Positions 24,208-33,443 are shown, counted from the first letter of the stretch. The stretch: 42,766 nucleotides of DNA from Lachnospiraceae bacterium (GCA_015057375.1 SVEM01000016.1:1-42766); one strand, 5' to 3'. Made by a program: numbers and translations. The notes: a model not told the origin generated them from the sequence alone.

Positions 24208-26121
24208 ATGAAAAAGCGTGTATTAAGCGCAGCATTGGCGGTTACACTTGCGTTTGCTATGATACTGCCTGTTGCAGCTGATTATAGCAGTGCAGATGCA
24301 GCTAAGAAGCCGGCACTCAGTAAGAAGAAGCTCACAATTACTGCCGGTTCTTCTAAAGTATTAAAGGTTAAGAATTATAAGAAAAAGGTGACATGGAAGA
24401 CAAGCAAGGCTTCAGTTGTTAAGCTTTCTGCAAAGAAGAAGACATCAGTTAAGCTTGTTGCCAAGAAAAAGGGTAAAGCTAATATAACAGCTACATATAA
24501 ACAGGGAAGCAAGAGTGTAAAACTTACATGTAAAGTTACAGTTAAGGCTAAGCAGGCTAATGAGATCACACCGGATCCTGTGACTCCGCCGGAACCTGTA
24601 ACACCTACATTAGATCCTAATGCAACACCATCACCGACACCTACACATGATTATCAGGGTGATCCTGGTTGTCTTTGGAAGCAGGATACTTCAGGTGGGA
24701 CTATTAAGGATGCATTTGACGGATATTTCGTCAATGGTATAAGTACTGACCTTGGAAGTCTCAGATATGGTGAAAGTGCTGCACTTGTTAAGCATCACTT
24801 CGGAAGTGTTACAATGGGTAATGCTAACAAGATGGAGTGCGTAGTAGACGTTATTGCGACAGACGAATATCCACTTGGACTCAGTGTTGCTAACGTTGAG
24901 AATTATTATGCAACTAACGGTGAGGGAGATGTTATTCTTAACTATGAAACTCTTGAAGAGATTCTTTCTTATTGTAAGGCAAACGGACTTAAGCTTCGTT
25001 ACCACGCGTTTGTATGGCATTCACAGGTAAGAGAGTACTTCTTCCTTCAGGATTACAACTGGTCTGACTTTGAACTTTCAGAGTATGAAGAAAAGGGATG
25101 GGATCCTAACAACTATCATAAGTTCGTTGATTATGAAACATTCAAGAAGAGACTTAACAGCTACATAAGCCAGATTATTGAGTATATTTATTCACATGGT
25201 TATGGTGATGTTGTATACGCATATGACGTTATCAACGAGGCTACTAATGGTGATGGCGGTAACACCTTCCACTATTATGTAAATGAGAATGCTTCTACAG
25301 TTGACGGATTATTATCTACAAGCGGTTCGGGACTCAAGTTCCAGACTAACGGTGGAGTAAGAACAAGCGGCGGCAAGAGAGTGGATTCCAACAGTGCCCC
25401 TGCAGATGTAGAGGATATGCTTAACCATGAAGGTCGTGTACCTGCTAATGACAGTTACTGGTATTCAGCAATGGGAACTGATTATCTTTACTATTCATTC
25501 CTTTTTGCACATGAAGCTATTGAGAAGTGTTATGAGCAGTACAAAGATCAGTTTGGTTATACACAGAAACCATCACTTATATACAATGACTACAACCAGA
25601 GAGAAAATGATCATATAGCACTTGCTAAGTTTATCAATGCAGCATGTAACATTGAGAACGGAACAACAGGTGTTACATATTGTGATGGTATCGGTCTTCA
25701 GTCTCATAGTGTAGGCGAAGGTACTCAGGAAAGAATGATTAAAGCAATTGCAGATCAGGGATTTGAAGTTCAGATTACAGAGCTTGATGAAGGACTTCAT
25801 ATGGATGATCAGTCTCATGCAGTTAAGATGAAGAAACTCTATGCTCTTTATAAGAAGTATTCTAAGAAGGGCGAATATGGTTCAGCACAGGGAGACGATT
25901 ATATCGGTGTTACATCCGTAACACAGTGGGGAATCGTTCCTGGTGGAAACTGGAAGACAAGTTGCGTATTCGACTTGGTTGACTATGAAAAGAAAGAAGA
26001 CAATCCGGATACTGAAGAGGATGAGAGCAAGTGGAAACCACTTTATACTATCCTTCCAAGACCTGCATTATATGCAATTCTTCAGGCCGGCGGTGTAGAC
26101 TGCGGAGATAAAGTATATTAA
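24208..26121 (+). CDS. Secreted GH10 endo-beta-1,4-xylanase with lysine-rich Ig-like domain
   Basis: The 637-residue protein has a signal peptide (1-32). A very basic Big_2-like Ig domain follows (about 34-114), then a Pro/Thr linker (about 118-150). The GH10 barrel spans about 160-630, with acid/base Glu344 in DVINEAT and nucleophile Glu525 in QITELDEG. Other GH10 signs are FVWHSQ, SLIYNDYN and VTQWGI. A segment of about 90 residues rich in Gly, Ser and Asn (about 350-425) is inserted after the acid/base strand, longer than usual for GH10. The ATG follows GGAGG at eight bases. It is single-gene transcribed between a clear promoter and a clear terminator. Confidence 0.92.
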   Translation: MKKRVLSAALAVTLAFAMILPVAADYSSADAAKKPALSKKKLTITAGSSKVLKVKNYKKKVTWKTSKASVVKLSAKKKTSVKLVAKKKGKANITATYKQGSKSVKLTCKVTVKAKQANEITPDPVTPPEPVTPTLDPNATPSPTPTHDYQGDPGCLWKQDTSGGTIKDAFDGYFVNGISTDLGSLRYGESAALVKHHFGSVTMGNANKMECVVDVIATDEYPLGLSVANVENYYATNGEGDVILNYETLEEILSYCKANGLKLRYHAFVWHSQVREYFFLQDYNWSDFELSEYEEKGWDPNNYHKFVDYETFKKRLNSYISQIIEYIYSHGYGDVVYAYDVINEATNGDGGNTFHYYVNENASTVDGLLSTSGSGLKFQTNGGVRTSGGKRVDSNSAPADVEDMLNHEGRVPANDSYWYSAMGTDYLYYSFLFAHEAIEKCYEQYKDQFGYTQKPSLIYNDYNQRENDHIALAKFINAACNIENGTTGVTYCDGIGLQSHSVGEGTQERMIKAIADQGFEVQITELDEGLHMDDQSHAVKMKKLYALYKKYSKKGEYGSAQGDDYIGVTSVTQWGIVPGGNWKTSCVFDLVDYEKKEDNPDTEEDESKWKPLYTILPRPALYAILQAGGVDCGDKVY

Positions 26122-26152
26122 TAGATAATTATTTATCGAAATACATAAAAAT

Positions 26153-26184
26153 GGGCGGTGTCACAGAGACATCGCCCGTTTTGC
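26153..26184 (+). terminator. Intrinsic terminator after the xylanase gene
   Basis: GGGCGGTGTC pairs with GACATCGCCC (one G-U/A mismatch position) around a 5-nt loop, followed by GTTTTG. Confidence 0.8.
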
Positions 26185-26187
26185 GTC

Positions 26188-26216
26188 TTGACATTATGGG
26201 TCTTTTAGAATACTAT
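26188..26216 (+). promoter_or_regulatory. Promoter of valS
   Basis: TTGACA (26188-26193) and TACTAT (26211-26216) are 17 bp apart. Only about 40 nt lie between the predicted start site and the gene, so there is no room for a T-box leader. Confidence 0.65.
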
Positions 26217-26260
26217 AAATTAGTATATTTATATTTAGATGCAAAGGAAATGAGACTACT

Positions 26261-28903
26261 ATGAAAAAGGAACTTGAAAAGACATATAACCCTTCGGATA
26301 TCGAGGACAGACTTTATCAGAAATGGATGGATAAGAAGTATTTCCATGCTGAGGTAGATAGGAGCAAGAAGCCATTTACCATTGTGATGCCACCACCTAA
26401 TATTACGGGTCAGCTTCACATGGGACATGCTCTTGATAATACTCTTCAGGACATACTTATAAGATATAAAAGAATGCAGGGATTTAATGCACTCTGGGTG
26501 CCGGGAACCGATCATGCTTCTATTGCAACAGAAGCTAAGATTGTTGAAAGCATGAGAGCAGAGGGTATTACTAAGGAAGACATCGGAAGAGACGGATTCC
26601 TTGAGCGTGCCTGGGAATGGAAAAGACAGTACGGCGGAAGAATCGTATCACAGCTTAAGAAGATTGGTTCTTCATGTGATTGGGACAGAGAGCGTTTTAC
26701 TATGGACCAGGGCTGTAATGAAGCTGTTAAAGAAGTTTTTGTTAATTTATATAATGAAGGACTTATATATCGTGGCGAGAGAATAATCAACTGGTGTCCA
26801 CACTGTCTTACATCCATATCAGATGCGGAGGTTGAGCATGAAGATCAGGCAGGTCATTTCTGGCATTTAAGATATGAACTTTCTGACGGAAGCGGAGCTA
26901 TACAGCTTGCAACAACAAGACCGGAGACTCTTCTTGGTGATACTGCTATTGCAGTTAATCCTAAAGATGAAAGATATGCAGATTACGTTGGTAAGACAGT
27001 TATCCTTCCTTTAGTTCATAGAGAGATACCTGTAGTTGCCGATGATTATGTTGATATGGAATTTGGTACGGGTGTTGTTAAGATTACACCTGCACATGAC
27101 CCTAATGACTTTGAGGTAGGACTCAGACACAATCTTCCTATTATTAATGTAATGACGGATGATGCTAAGATCGTAGATGAATACGAAGCATATGCCGGCA
27201 TGGACAGATATGAAGCAAGAAAGAAGATTGTAGAAGATCTCGAAAAAGAAGGCGCGCTTGTTAAGGTTGAAGATCATGATCATAATGTAGGCGTATGCTA
27301 CAGATGTGGTGTGACTGTTGAGCCAAGAGTATCGGAGCAGTGGTTTGTAAAGATGAAACCGCTTGCAGAACCTGCTATAGAAGCAGTGAAGAAAGATGAT
27401 ACAAGATTTGTACCTGAGTATTTTGAGAAGACATATTTCCACTGGCTTGAGAACATCCGTGACTGGTGTATTTCAAGACAGCTTTGGTGGGGACATCAGA
27501 TACCTGCATTTTACTGTGATGACTGTGGTGAGATGATAGTTACAAAGGAGAATGAGCCTGTTTGTCCTAAGTGTGGTAAGAAGATGAGACAGGATCCTGA
27601 TACACTTGATACGTGGTTCTCATCAGCACTCTGGCCATTTTCAACACTTGGCTGGCCAAACGAGACAGAGGAGATGGATTATTTCTATCCGACAAGCACT
27701 CTTGTAACAGGATATGATATTATACCTTTCTGGGTTATGAGAATGATGTTCTCAGGACTTAAGCAGACAGGAAAAGTACCATTTGATACAGTTCTTATTC
27801 ACGGACTTGTAAGAGACTCTCTCGGACGTAAGATGAGTAAGTCTCTCGGAAACGGTATTGATCCGCTTGAGATTATTGATTCATACGGAGCAGATGCTCT
27901 CAGATTTACACTTATTACAGGTAATGCACCTGGTAATGATATGAGATTTTATAATGAGCGTGTCGAGGCAAGCCGTAACTTTGCGAATAAAGTATGGAAT
28001 GCATCACGTTTCATTATGATGAATCTTCCTGATGAAGGAATAGATCTTAATGTAATGCCTGAACTTACAGATGCAGATAAGTGGATTGTGTCAAGTCTTA
28101 ATGATGTAATTAAAGATGTTACTGATAACCTTGACAAATATGAGCTTGGTATTGCAGCAGACAAGATTTACAACTTCATTTGGGAGCAGTTCTGTGACTG
28201 GTACATTGAGATGGTTAAACCTCGTCTTTGGAATGATGAAGATGAGACAAAGGCTGCAGCACTTTGGACACTTAAGATGGTTCTTACAGAGGCGCTTAAG
28301 CTGCTTCATCCTTACATGCCATTTGTTACAGAGGAAATTTACTGCACACTTATGGATGACAGTGACATGTCAATCATGGTAAGCGATTGGCCTGTATATA
28401 AGACGGAGTATGATTTTGCAGAGGAAAAAGCTTCTGTAGAGAGAATTAAAGAGGCGGTTAAGGGAATCAGAAATATGAGATCACAGATGAATGTTCCGCC
28501 TAGCCGTAAGTCAGCTGTTTATGTAGTATCTCAGAGCGAAGAGGTTCGCAGTATATTTGAAAACAATAAGGTATTCTTTGCAGCACTCGGATATGCAAAT
28601 AACGTTGTTGTTACGGATACAAAGGACGATTCACTTGCTGATGCGGTATCCATACTTATACATGAGGCAGCTATTTACATTCCGTTTGCAGAACTTGTAG
28701 ATGTTGCAAAAGAAATTGAAAGACTTACAAATGAGCAGAAGAAACTTGCAGGAGAACTTGCACGTTCAGAGAAGATGCTCAGTAATGAGAAGTTCATATC
28801 TAAGGCACCTCAGAGTAAGATAGATGAAGAGATTGCTAAGCAGAAGAAGTATCAGGATATGATGAATCAGGTAACAGAGAGACTTGAAGCGCTTACGAAA
28901 TAA
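26261..28903 (+). CDS. valS: Valyl-tRNA synthetase
   Basis: The 880-residue class I synthetase charges tRNA-Val. The start KELEKTYNPSDIEDRLY, the HIGH signature as HMGH in PPPNITGQLHMGH, the editing domain (TTRPETLLGDTAIAVNP), a Zn-binding-like CxxC pair region (CDDCGEM and CPKCGKKM), and KMSKS in GRKMSKSLGNG are all present. The C-terminal coiled coil typical of ValS ends the protein. Length is normal. AAGGAAATG precedes the ATG. Unusually for a Clostridial synthetase gene, no T-box is present. Confidence 0.97.
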   Translation: MKKELEKTYNPSDIEDRLYQKWMDKKYFHAEVDRSKKPFTIVMPPPNITGQLHMGHALDNTLQDILIRYKRMQGFNALWVPGTDHASIATEAKIVESMRAEGITKEDIGRDGFLERAWEWKRQYGGRIVSQLKKIGSSCDWDRERFTMDQGCNEAVKEVFVNLYNEGLIYRGERIINWCPHCLTSISDAEVEHEDQAGHFWHLRYELSDGSGAIQLATTRPETLLGDTAIAVNPKDERYADYVGKTVILPLVHREIPVVADDYVDMEFGTGVVKITPAHDPNDFEVGLRHNLPIINVMTDDAKIVDEYEAYAGMDRYEARKKIVEDLEKEGALVKVEDHDHNVGVCYRCGVTVEPRVSEQWFVKMKPLAEPAIEAVKKDDTRFVPEYFEKTYFHWLENIRDWCISRQLWWGHQIPAFYCDDCGEMIVTKENEPVCPKCGKKMRQDPDTLDTWFSSALWPFSTLGWPNETEEMDYFYPTSTLVTGYDIIPFWVMRMMFSGLKQTGKVPFDTVLIHGLVRDSLGRKMSKSLGNGIDPLEIIDSYGADALRFTLITGNAPGNDMRFYNERVEASRNFANKVWNASRFIMMNLPDEGIDLNVMPELTDADKWIVSSLNDVIKDVTDNLDKYELGIAADKIYNFIWEQFCDWYIEMVKPRLWNDEDETKAAALWTLKMVLTEALKLLHPYMPFVTEEIYCTLMDDSDMSIMVSDWPVYKTEYDFAEEKASVERIKEAVKGIRNMRSQMNVPPSRKSAVYVVSQSEEVRSIFENNKVFFAALGYANNVVVTDTKDDSLADAVSILIHEAAIYIPFAELVDVAKEIERLTNEQKKLAGELARSEKMLSNEKFISKAPQSKIDEEIAKQKKYQDMMNQVTERLEALTK

Positions 28904-28983
28904 GTCGTTTTGTGCGATGAATGTCTGTTGATTTTTGGAAACCTTATAAGTATTATATTTGTAAGAGTGATGAGGAGAGACAA

Positions 28984-29124
28984 ATGATTAATTTTGAAGA
29001 AGAACTTGAGAAATTCCAGCCTAGCATGGATGTAGAACAGACAACAGATGCAGTTTATGGCAACAGATATGAAGATGTAACTGACGTGGTTAAGGATCTG
29101 TTAAAAGAACTTGGAACCGTATAA
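28984..29124 (+). CDS. Small acidic protein, unknown function (46 residues)
   Basis: The frame MINFEEELEKFQPSMDVEQ... is preceded by GAGGAG at six bases. It is mostly acidic with a helix-prone C-terminus (DVVKDLLKELGTV). It lies between valS and the TPR gene, 32 bases from the latter, and is likely co-transcribed with it. No family recognised. An in-frame extension to 28921 has no ribosome site. Confidence 0.6.
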   Translation: MINFEEELEKFQPSMDVEQTTDAVYGNRYEDVTDVVKDLLKELGTV

Positions 29125-29156
29125 CAGCGTATTCATAGCGGACAGGAGGTAAGTAT

Positions 29157-30560
29157 ATGAATTGTCCTATATGTCAAGCTTCGGTTACAATTCAGTCTGA
29201 GAAGTGCGATAATTGTGGAAGAAGCCTTATAACATATACAAAGATAATCAGAATATCCAATACTTTATACAACAGAGGACTTGATAAGGCGCGTATAAGG
29301 GATCTTAGTGGCGCAATAGAGGATTTGAATCTCAGTCTTAAGTATTATAAGGGTAATACCAACGCGAGAAATCTTTTGGGGCTTGTTTATTATGAAGTTG
29401 GTGAGACCGTTATGGCACTTACCCAGTGGATTTTGAGCAAGAATCTTCAACCGAAGGATAATATTGCAGATGATTATATTAACAGCATCCAGCATAATGC
29501 TTCGCAACTTGAGATTGTTAATCAGACAATTAAGAAATATAATGCGGCACTCAGTTATGCAAGACAGGGAAATGATGATTTGGCGATTATACAGCTTAAG
29601 AAAGTTGTTTCCATGAATCCGAAATTTGTTAAAGCGCATCAGCTTCTTGCATTGCTCTATATGGTAAATGATCAGAGAGATGCAGCGGTTAATGTTCTTA
29701 AAACTATTAAGAGAATAGATATTAACAATACTATAACCATAAAATATCTTAAAGAACTTGGTGTAAGACATGTTCAGGCTAAGCAACAGCAGGTGGGTCA
29801 GCCGGACAGAAAGGTATTTCATGGAGATACCGGTGTGTCTGTGAAGGAAGTTGGCACATATAAGCCTGAAAAGCCGGGAATATTCCCTTATGTAAATATC
29901 ATTATTGGTATTATAATAGGGCTTTTTGTTGGAATTGTGCTCATATCACCTACCATTGCAGGAAGAACTACCAGGGACAAGAATAATGAAATAAAGCAAT
30001 ATGGCGAGAAGATTGCATCACAGGAAAGTACTATATCAGGTCTTCAGCATGAGAAAGAACAGCTTGAAGCAAGAATAGCGGAACTCGAAGGTGGACTTGC
30101 TGCAGAGCAGACGGGGCAGGAAGACACATCCCTTCCTCTTGCGCAGACGTATGAGAAGATAATAGAAGCATACAGAACTTGTCTTTTGGGAGATGGAAAG
30201 AGTGCTCTTGAACAGCTTGCTGCTATAGATGTATCTGTTGTGCAAAGCGAGACAATGAAGGCATTAATTGCAGAGATTCAAAGCCAGGATGCAAAAATTA
30301 CATCAGCCGAGTTGTTTGAGAAAGGTCGTGTAAAATATAATAACGGCAAATATGATAAAGCTCTTGAATATCTGAATGAGGCATTAAGGCTTAATCCTGA
30401 TAATTATGATGCTATATATTTCCTGGGAAGGCTTTACCACAGAAAAGGCGATAATGCGAAAGCAGAGAAATATTATAAGCAGGTTATAAAAGATTATCCG
30501 AATACAGGACGTGCCAGCGAAGCATCAAGATGGCTTGGAGAATTGGCACAGGGATTGTAA
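29157..30560 (+). CDS. Zinc-ribbon and TPR membrane protein
   Basis: The 467-residue protein starts with a CPIC-CDNC zinc ribbon (residues 3-21). Cytosolic TPR-like repeats cover about 38-200. One membrane helix lies at about 246-268, then a coiled coil (about 280-315, ASQESTISGLQHEKEQLEAR). An extracytoplasmic C-terminal TPR region follows (about 330-460), with KGRVKYNNGKYDKALEYLNEAL and the final repeat KGDNAKAEKYYKQVIKDYP. It may scaffold envelope or spore assembly; no specific role is supported. The start follows AGGAGG. Confidence 0.78.
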   Translation: MNCPICQASVTIQSEKCDNCGRSLITYTKIIRISNTLYNRGLDKARIRDLSGAIEDLNLSLKYYKGNTNARNLLGLVYYEVGETVMALTQWILSKNLQPKDNIADDYINSIQHNASQLEIVNQTIKKYNAALSYARQGNDDLAIIQLKKVVSMNPKFVKAHQLLALLYMVNDQRDAAVNVLKTIKRIDINNTITIKYLKELGVRHVQAKQQQVGQPDRKVFHGDTGVSVKEVGTYKPEKPGIFPYVNIIIGIIIGLFVGIVLISPTIAGRTTRDKNNEIKQYGEKIASQESTISGLQHEKEQLEARIAELEGGLAAEQTGQEDTSLPLAQTYEKIIEAYRTCLLGDGKSALEQLAAIDVSVVQSETMKALIAEIQSQDAKITSAELFEKGRVKYNNGKYDKALEYLNEALRLNPDNYDAIYFLGRLYHRKGDNAKAEKYYKQVIKDYPNTGRASEASRWLGELAQGL

Positions 30561-30588
30561 CATAAGTTATAACAAGTGATAAAACTGA

Positions 30589-30630
30589 CGGCATACCGTT
30601 TACGTAACGTAACAGTATGCCGTTTTTTAT
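30589..30630 (+). terminator. Intrinsic terminator before the sigma-F operon
   Basis: ACGGCATAC pairs with GTATGCCGT, with a second TTACGTAA self-complement in the loop, followed by a T run. Confidence 0.87.
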
Positions 30631-30656
30631 TTGATGTTATAAGAAAGGAAAGAAAG

Positions 30657-30983
30657 ATGGAGATAAGGAACAATAATCTGATAATTCGCACAGGGAAGGA
30701 AATAGATCATATGAGTGCGGAAAAGATAAGAAAAGAATTCGAAGAATGTTATGCTCAGGGCAGAGTAAGAAATGTAATATTTGATTTGTCTGACGTGGAA
30801 TTTATGGACAGTTCCGGAATCGGAATGATAATGGGCAAATATAAAAAAGTCCGATATTTTGGGGGAAAGGTAGCTGTAACGGGGGTTCCCGTGCGTATTG
30901 ATAAAATTTTAAAAATGTCCGGAGTGTACAGCTTTGTTTCCAAATATGACAATATCTTTCAGGCACTCAGAGCCTGTGAGTAA
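30657..30983 (+). CDS. spoIIAA: Anti-sigma-F factor antagonist SpoIIAA
   Basis: The 108-residue STAS-domain protein frees sigma-F by binding SpoIIAB when dephosphorylated. The regulatory serine lies in MDSSGIG (Ser52/Ser53), and NVIFDLSDVEF precedes it as in SpoIIAA. The start at 30657 is preceded by AAAGGAAAG; longer readings are spurious. It is the first gene of the spoIIA operon, 11 bases before spoIIAB. Confidence 0.95.
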   Translation: MEIRNNNLIIRTGKEIDHMSAEKIRKEFEECYAQGRVRNVIFDLSDVEFMDSSGIGMIMGKYKKVRYFGGKVAVTGVPVRIDKILKMSGVYSFVSKYDNIFQALRACE

Positions 30984-30994
30984 GGGAGGATAAT

Positions 30995-31474
30995 ATGTAT
31001 AAGATAAAACGACAGGAAATGAGCATCGAGTTTGGTTGTGAACCGGTCAATGAGAGCTTTGCAAGAGTGTCGGTCGCTGCATTTGCAGCAAGACTTAATC
31101 CAACGATTGAAGAGGTTTCCGATATTAAAACTGCCGTATCCGAAGCGGTAACGAACTCTATAATTCATGGATATTACAACATGAATGACGGAATAATAAA
31201 AGTCAAATGTATAATTGAAAATGACAGGCTTACGATAAGTGTAAACGACAAGGGCAATGGCATTGCCGATATAAAAAAGGCAATGGAGCCTATGTACACT
31301 ACAAGACCTGAGCTTGACAGATCTGGCATGGGATTTGCATTCATGCAGGTGTTTATGGACGAAATATCCGTGGAATCCACACCCGGAGAAGGAACTACTG
31401 TTACGATGTTAAAACGAATTACAAAAGAAGGGATACTTAAGGAAGACAGTTGTACTGCAGTTGGATACAATTGA
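30995..31474 (+). CDS. spoIIAB: Anti-sigma-F factor SpoIIAB (serine kinase)
   Basis: The 159-residue GHKL kinase holds sigma-F inactive and phosphorylates SpoIIAA. The ATP-binding motifs are TAVSEAVTNSIIHGY (N box), NDKGNGI and RSGMGFAFMQVF. GGAGG precedes the ATG. The 3' end overlaps sigF by 14 bases. The C-terminal tail (about 15 residues after KEGILK) is a little longer than in the Bacillus protein. Confidence 0.96.
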   Translation: MYKIKRQEMSIEFGCEPVNESFARVSVAAFAARLNPTIEEVSDIKTAVSEAVTNSIIHGYYNMNDGIIKVKCIIENDRLTISVNDKGNGIADIKKAMEPMYTTRPELDRSGMGFAFMQVFMDEISVESTPGEGTTVTMLKRITKEGILKEDSCTAVGYN

Positions 31475-32177
31475 ACTAATAAAACTGGCCGGTCAGGGAA
31501 ATCATAAGGCAAGAGAAGAGATCATAACGAAAAACATGGCTCTCGTGTGGAGTATTGTCCGAAGATTTTCTAACAGAGGCTACGAACCGGAAGATTTGTT
31601 TCAGATAGGGTGTATAGGCCTTGTGAAAGCGGTTGATAAATTTGACTTATCGTTTGATGTAAAATTTTCAACATATGCGGTGCCGATGATTATCGGTGAA
31701 ATAAAACGATTTATACGTGACGACGGACTTGTAAAAGTAAGCAGAAGTATCAAGGAAAACAGTATAAAGATAAGTCATGCCAAAGAAGCAATCATGCACA
31801 GAGAAAACCGTGAGGCAACCGTTAATGAAATTGCTGAAATGACGGGACTGTCGGTAGAAGATGTGATTATTGCCGCGGACGCAGCGGTGCCTGTTGAATC
31901 GATATATAATACGGTCTATCAGAGTGATGGCGAAGACATATATGTTATCGACAGACTCAGTGTGACCGGAGAGTCTGAAAAAATAATTAACCATTTGCTT
32001 CTTGATAAACTTATATCAGAACTTGCAGAAAATGAACGTTTCCTTATTAAAATGAGATATTTTCAGGATAAGACCCAGGCGCAGGTTGCCGAGTTGCTTG
32101 GTATAAGCCAGGTGCAGGTGTCGCGAATGGAGAAAAAAGTTTTATTAAAAATGAGAAAATGTGCCGCTTGTGAATAA
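31461..32177 (+). CDS. sigF: Sporulation sigma factor F
   Basis: The 238-residue forespore-specific RNA polymerase sigma factor shows region 2 (EDLFQIGCIGLVKAVDKFD, KFSTYAVPMIIGEIKRF), region 3 (VNEIAEMTGLSVEDV) and region 4 (TQAQVAELLGISQVQVSRMEKKVL). The frame begins with TTG at 31461, inside the end of spoIIAB, so translation is probably coupled to it. No ATG start lies in frame before the conserved region, and the AAGGAAG upstream is 15 bases away. Confidence 0.95.
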   Translation: MDTIELIKLAGQGNHKAREEIITKNMALVWSIVRRFSNRGYEPEDLFQIGCIGLVKAVDKFDLSFDVKFSTYAVPMIIGEIKRFIRDDGLVKVSRSIKENSIKISHAKEAIMHRENREATVNEIAEMTGLSVEDVIIAADAAVPVESIYNTVYQSDGEDIYVIDRLSVTGESEKIINHLLLDKLISELAENERFLIKMRYFQDKTQAQVAELLGISQVQVSRMEKKVLLKMRKCAACE

Positions 32178-32235
32178 ATATAAATGCGCAGTGGAATAAT
32201 AAGGCTTAACAAAGTTAAGAAAGGTTTGGTCTTAT

Positions 32236-32364
32236 ATGAAGAAAACAGCGTATTTTCTGATAGCGGCATTTTTTGTTGCTGCAGTTGTTATGTATATGTA
32301 CTGGCAGAAGGATACACAGGTAATAGAGAAAGGCGTAATGGTTTGGAGTGAGAAGCATGTCTGA
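32236..32364 (+). CDS. 42-residue membrane protein between sigF and spoVAA
   Basis: The frame MKKTAYFLIAAFFVAAVVMY... has one hydrophobic segment (about 4-22) and a short polar tail ending SEKHV. GAAAGG lies about 10 bases upstream. Its stop overlaps the spoVAA start by eight bases, which suggests translational coupling and supports it being real. The function is unknown; it may be a small forespore membrane protein. Confidence 0.6.
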   Translation: MKKTAYFLIAAFFVAAVVMYMYWQKDTQVIEKGVMVWSEKHV

Positions 32365-33010
32365 TGAACTTTATATCAAGATAGAGCAGAAAATAAAAGT
32401 AAATAAGAAGAAAATACTCGTATCAGACATAGCAAGTATTCATCATACAAATAACGATATAAAAAAAGCTGTCGGAGAGATAATGCTTTATAAAATCGAA
32501 GGAAATGAATCCGGAGCTTACGTGATGACAAGTCTCAAGGTGATAGAGCTTATTCACAGGAAATATCCGCAGCTTGTTATTGTAAATGAAGGCGAAAAGG
32601 ATTTAATAATTGATTATACACCGCCGGAGGACTGTAAAATCTCGGGGAAAGAAGCGAAGAACAAGGTGTATGAATATGCAAAGGCAGCAATCGTGTGCGT
32701 AGTTGCTTTTGTGGGAGCGGCATTTGCGATAATGACATTTAATCTTGATGTAAGTGTGCAGGATTTGTTTGACAATATATATTTCTGGTTCACCGGCGCA
32801 GAAAAAAACAAAACTCCGTCGGTGCTTGAGTTCGGGTATTGTATAGGGTTGCCTATCGGAATACTCGTATTTTTTAATCATTTTTCCCGTAAGAAGCTTA
32901 CTTCAGATCCTACGCCGATACATGTTGAGATGAGAAATTATGAGACTCAGATAAATCAGGCGATAATAGAAGATGCTGAAAGGGAGGGGAAGGTGATAGA
33001 TGTTTCTTAA
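32357..33010 (+). CDS. spoVAA: Stage V sporulation protein AA
   Basis: The 217-residue protein belongs to the SpoVA channel set that moves Ca-DPA across the spore inner membrane. The N-terminal cytosolic half (ELYIKIEQKIKVNKKKILVSDIASI) and two membrane helices (about 109-131 and 160-182) match SpoVAA. The ATG at 32357 is preceded by GGAG at eight bases. Its 3' end overlaps spoVAB. Confidence 0.9.
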   Translation: MSDELYIKIEQKIKVNKKKILVSDIASIHHTNNDIKKAVGEIMLYKIEGNESGAYVMTSLKVIELIHRKYPQLVIVNEGEKDLIIDYTPPEDCKISGKEAKNKVYEYAKAAIVCVVAFVGAAFAIMTFNLDVSVQDLFDNIYFWFTGAEKNKTPSVLEFGYCIGLPIGILVFFNHFSRKKLTSDPTPIHVEMRNYETQINQAIIEDAEREGKVIDVS

Positions 33011-33419
33011 AAATATTGGTCTTTTTGCAATCGGTATGACATCAGGGGCGATAGCGGCAGCAGGAACATTTGCATTTATTGTAATGATAGGTATATTTAC
33101 AAGGCTTGCAGACAGAACCCATACATCTTCGTATGTCAGCGTGTATGAAAATGCCATAGTACTTGGAGGTACGATTGGGAATATCGTTCTTATATATAAT
33201 GTAAATCTGCCGTTATCTTATGTCGGACTTGCAGTGTTTGGCGTGTTTTGCGGAGTATTTGTCGGCTGTCTTGCGGTTGCACTTGCGGAGGTCCTAAAGG
33301 TATTTCCGGTGCTTTCACGAAGGCTGGCTTTGATATGCGGGCTTCCGTATATAGTGCTTTCGATAGCACTTGGAAAAGGGATTGGTTCATTTATACAGTT
33401 TGTGTTTGGTTGGGCATAA
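33000..33419 (+). CDS. spoVAB: Stage V sporulation protein AB
   Basis: The 139-residue protein has four membrane segments and the SpoVAB pattern GAIAAAGTFAFIVMIGIFTRL, LGGTIGN and SRRLALICGLPYIVLSIALGK. The GGGAGGGG stretch lies inside the end of spoVAA, with which it overlaps by 11 bases. It is part of the Ca-DPA channel group. Confidence 0.92.
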   Translation: MFLKNIGLFAIGMTSGAIAAAGTFAFIVMIGIFTRLADRTHTSSYVSVYENAIVLGGTIGNIVLIYNVNLPLSYVGLAVFGVFCGVFVGCLAVALAEVLKVFPVLSRRLALICGLPYIVLSIALGKGIGSFIQFVFGWA

Positions 33420-33443
33420 AAGGTACGATTGGAGTGTTGGAAA

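Noticed and set aside
26185-26260. T-box riboswitch upstream of valS
   Set aside because: Only about 40 nt separate the likely transcript start from the gene, and no T-box sequence or specifier stem is visible.
29265-29822. 185-residue minus-strand frame opposite the TPR gene
   Set aside because: The plus-strand frame has zinc-ribbon and TPR motifs and a good ribosome site. The opposite frame has a shadow-type composition.
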